This document shows positions 20,617-21,496 of a DNA stretch of 21,496 bases, in pieces (position 1 is the first letter of the stretch; each line of letters starts with the position of its first letter). The DNA lies in NCBI GenBank assembly GCA_035935465.1, contig DASYXA010000103.1:1-21496 (forward strand). Reading direction: 5' to 3'. Below the pieces are notes generated by a model, which was not told the origin of the DNA, made no database searches, and saw only the letters and a list, made by a program, of their open reading frames with translations. Source of the stretch: UBA4735 sp035935465. Its GTDB lineage: Bacteria > Chloroflexota > Limnocylindria > P2-11E. The position numbers were made by a program, and so were the translations under genes.

Positions 20617-21465
20617 ATGTCTGGTTACGCCCATCCCGAAACGCTCGTCGAGACCGATTGGCTCGCCGAGCACGCGACCGACCCGAACGTACGGGTCTTC
20701 GAGGTCGACGTCGACACCGCCGCGTACGAGCAGGGCCACGTCGCAGGAGCCGTCGGCCTCGATTGGAAGACGGACCTGCAGCAGCGGCCGGTGCGCGACC
20801 TCATCTCCAAGACGGCGCTCGAGGCGCTCCTCTCGAAGAACGGCGTCGTGCCGAACACGACCATCGCCGTCTATGGCGACAACAACAACTGGTTCGCGGC
20901 CTGGTTCTTCTGGCTCCTCAAGTACTACGGCCACCAGGACGTGCGTCTGGTGAACGGCGGGCGCACCACGTGGCTCGCCGAGCAGCGCCCGATCACGACG
21001 GCCGTGCCGGCGTATCCGGCCGGCCGGTACACGGCGACCGGGCCCGACGGCTCGATCCGAGCACTCCGCGCCTACGTGCTCGAGGCCGTGGAGAAGGGCG
21101 GGAAGGCGCTCGTCGACGTGCGCTCGCCCAAGGAATTCTCGGGCGAGCTCCTCGCGCCGGAGAACCTGCCGCAGGAAGGAGCGCAGCGCGGCGGTCACAT
21201 CAAGGGTGCGGTCAACGTGCCCTGGGCCAGCGCGGTCGGCGAGGACGGCCGGTTCAAGGCCGCCGACGAGCTGAGGCGGATCTACGGCGACACGGGCCTC
21301 GCCGGGTCGACCGAGACGATCGCCTACTGCCGCATCGGCGAGCGCAGCTCGCACACCTGGTTCGTGCTGAAGTACCTGCTCGGTCACGAGCGGGTCCGCA
21401 ACTACGACGGCAGCTGGACCGAGTACGGCAGCCTGATCGGCGCGCCGATCGAGAGCGGCGGCTAG
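20617..21465 (+). CDS. Two-domain sulfurtransferase (rhodanese / thiosulfate sulfurtransferase)
   Basis: Transfers sulfane sulfur from thiosulfate or mercaptopyruvate through a cysteine persulfide. The 282-residue protein has two rhodanese domains: an inactive N-terminal one (about 10-130; YEQGHVAGAVGLDWKTDL, VYGDNNNWFAAWFFWLLKYYGH) and an active C-terminal one with C238 in YCRIGERSSHTWFVL. Typical family segments LVDVRSPKEFSGE and HIKGAVNVPWA are present. The CRIGERS active loop resembles thiosulfate sulfurtransferases of the actinobacterial CysA type. ATG 20617 is chosen, with AAGGGG 10 bases upstream; ATG 20599 is also in frame. A promoter and a structured leader precede it. The window ends 31 bases after its stop. 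Confidence 0.92.
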   Translation: MSGYAHPETLVETDWLAEHATDPNVRVFEVDVDTAAYEQGHVAGAVGLDWKTDLQQRPVRDLISKTALEALLSKNGVVPNTTIAVYGDNNNWFAAWFFWLLKYYGHQDVRLVNGGRTTWLAEQRPITTAVPAYPAGRYTATGPDGSIRALRAYVLEAVEKGGKALVDVRSPKEFSGELLAPENLPQEGAQRGGHIKGAVNVPWASAVGEDGRFKAADELRRIYGDTGLAGSTETIAYCRIGERSSHTWFVLKYLLGHERVRNYDGSWTEYGSLIGAPIESGG

Positions 21466-21496
21466 GCCGAGCACCGCGTGGCGCGCACGACTGGCA

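Noticed and set aside
1..21496. CRISPR arrays, insertion sequences or rRNA genes
   Set aside because: No regularly spaced repeats, transposase motifs or rRNA sequence were seen on reading both strands.

Overview
The window is a GC-rich, gene-dense bacterial chromosome segment. It has short spacers, many ATGA/GTGA/TGATG stop-start overlaps, frequent GTG starts, and several genes whose start codon lies 6-9 bases after a -10-like hexamer (probable leaderless mRNAs). A PlsY acyltransferase, a nickel superoxide dismutase with its protease, NBR1-like Ig domains behind a CAP domain, and actinobacterial-type gas vesicle genes point to a high-GC, probably monoderm lineage. I favour Chloroflexota (Limnocylindria-like) over Actinomycetota, but this is inference: no marker gene here settles it.

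Layout. 1-5219 (+): a housekeeping run cmk-plsC-ispH-der-plsY-gpsA (nucleotide, phospholipid, isoprenoid and ribosome assembly functions). 5188-6923: a small membrane protein (-) facing a lipoprotein with five carboxypeptidase-regulatory-like repeats (+). 6967-15064 (+): an almost unbroken block holding sodN-sodX-yggX-like (oxidative stress), eight gas vesicle genes (three GvpF/L, GvpG, GvpS, GvpK, GvpJ, GvpA) and a two-gene sensor kinase / REC-kinase pair. 15075-16161: a hairpin, tRNA-Pro(GGG) on the minus strand and, 4 bases upstream of it, a double-LAGLIDADG homing endonuclease with a C-terminal zinc-finger-like motif. 16201-19021 (+): family-4-like uracil-DNA glycosylase, a small excisionase-type HTH protein, a 19-residue lysine-rich peptide, and a secreted CAP/NBR1-like protein. 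19022-21465: a zinc-ribbon protein (-), a peroxiredoxin (+), an unrecognised protein (-) and a two-domain sulfurtransferase (+).

The most notable item is the peroxiredoxin at 19249-19791. An in-frame TGA lies exactly at the peroxidatic cysteine position, the reading frame continues through conserved peroxiredoxin sequence to a normal TAA, and a hairpin follows the TGA at a spacing suitable for a bacterial SECIS. It is best read as a selenocysteine-containing peroxiredoxin, which a standard gene caller would split into two false genes. It shares a 17-base intergenic region with the zinc-ribbon gene, and a single TATCTTA sequence there can act as a -10 box for both strands.

The genes suggest a cell that must handle reactive oxygen (Ni-SOD, YggX-like protein, peroxiredoxin, sulfurtransferase) and can float (gas vesicles). 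The oxidative stress and buoyancy genes, plus a two-component relay, are packed close enough for co-transcription. The regulatory link is inferred from position only.
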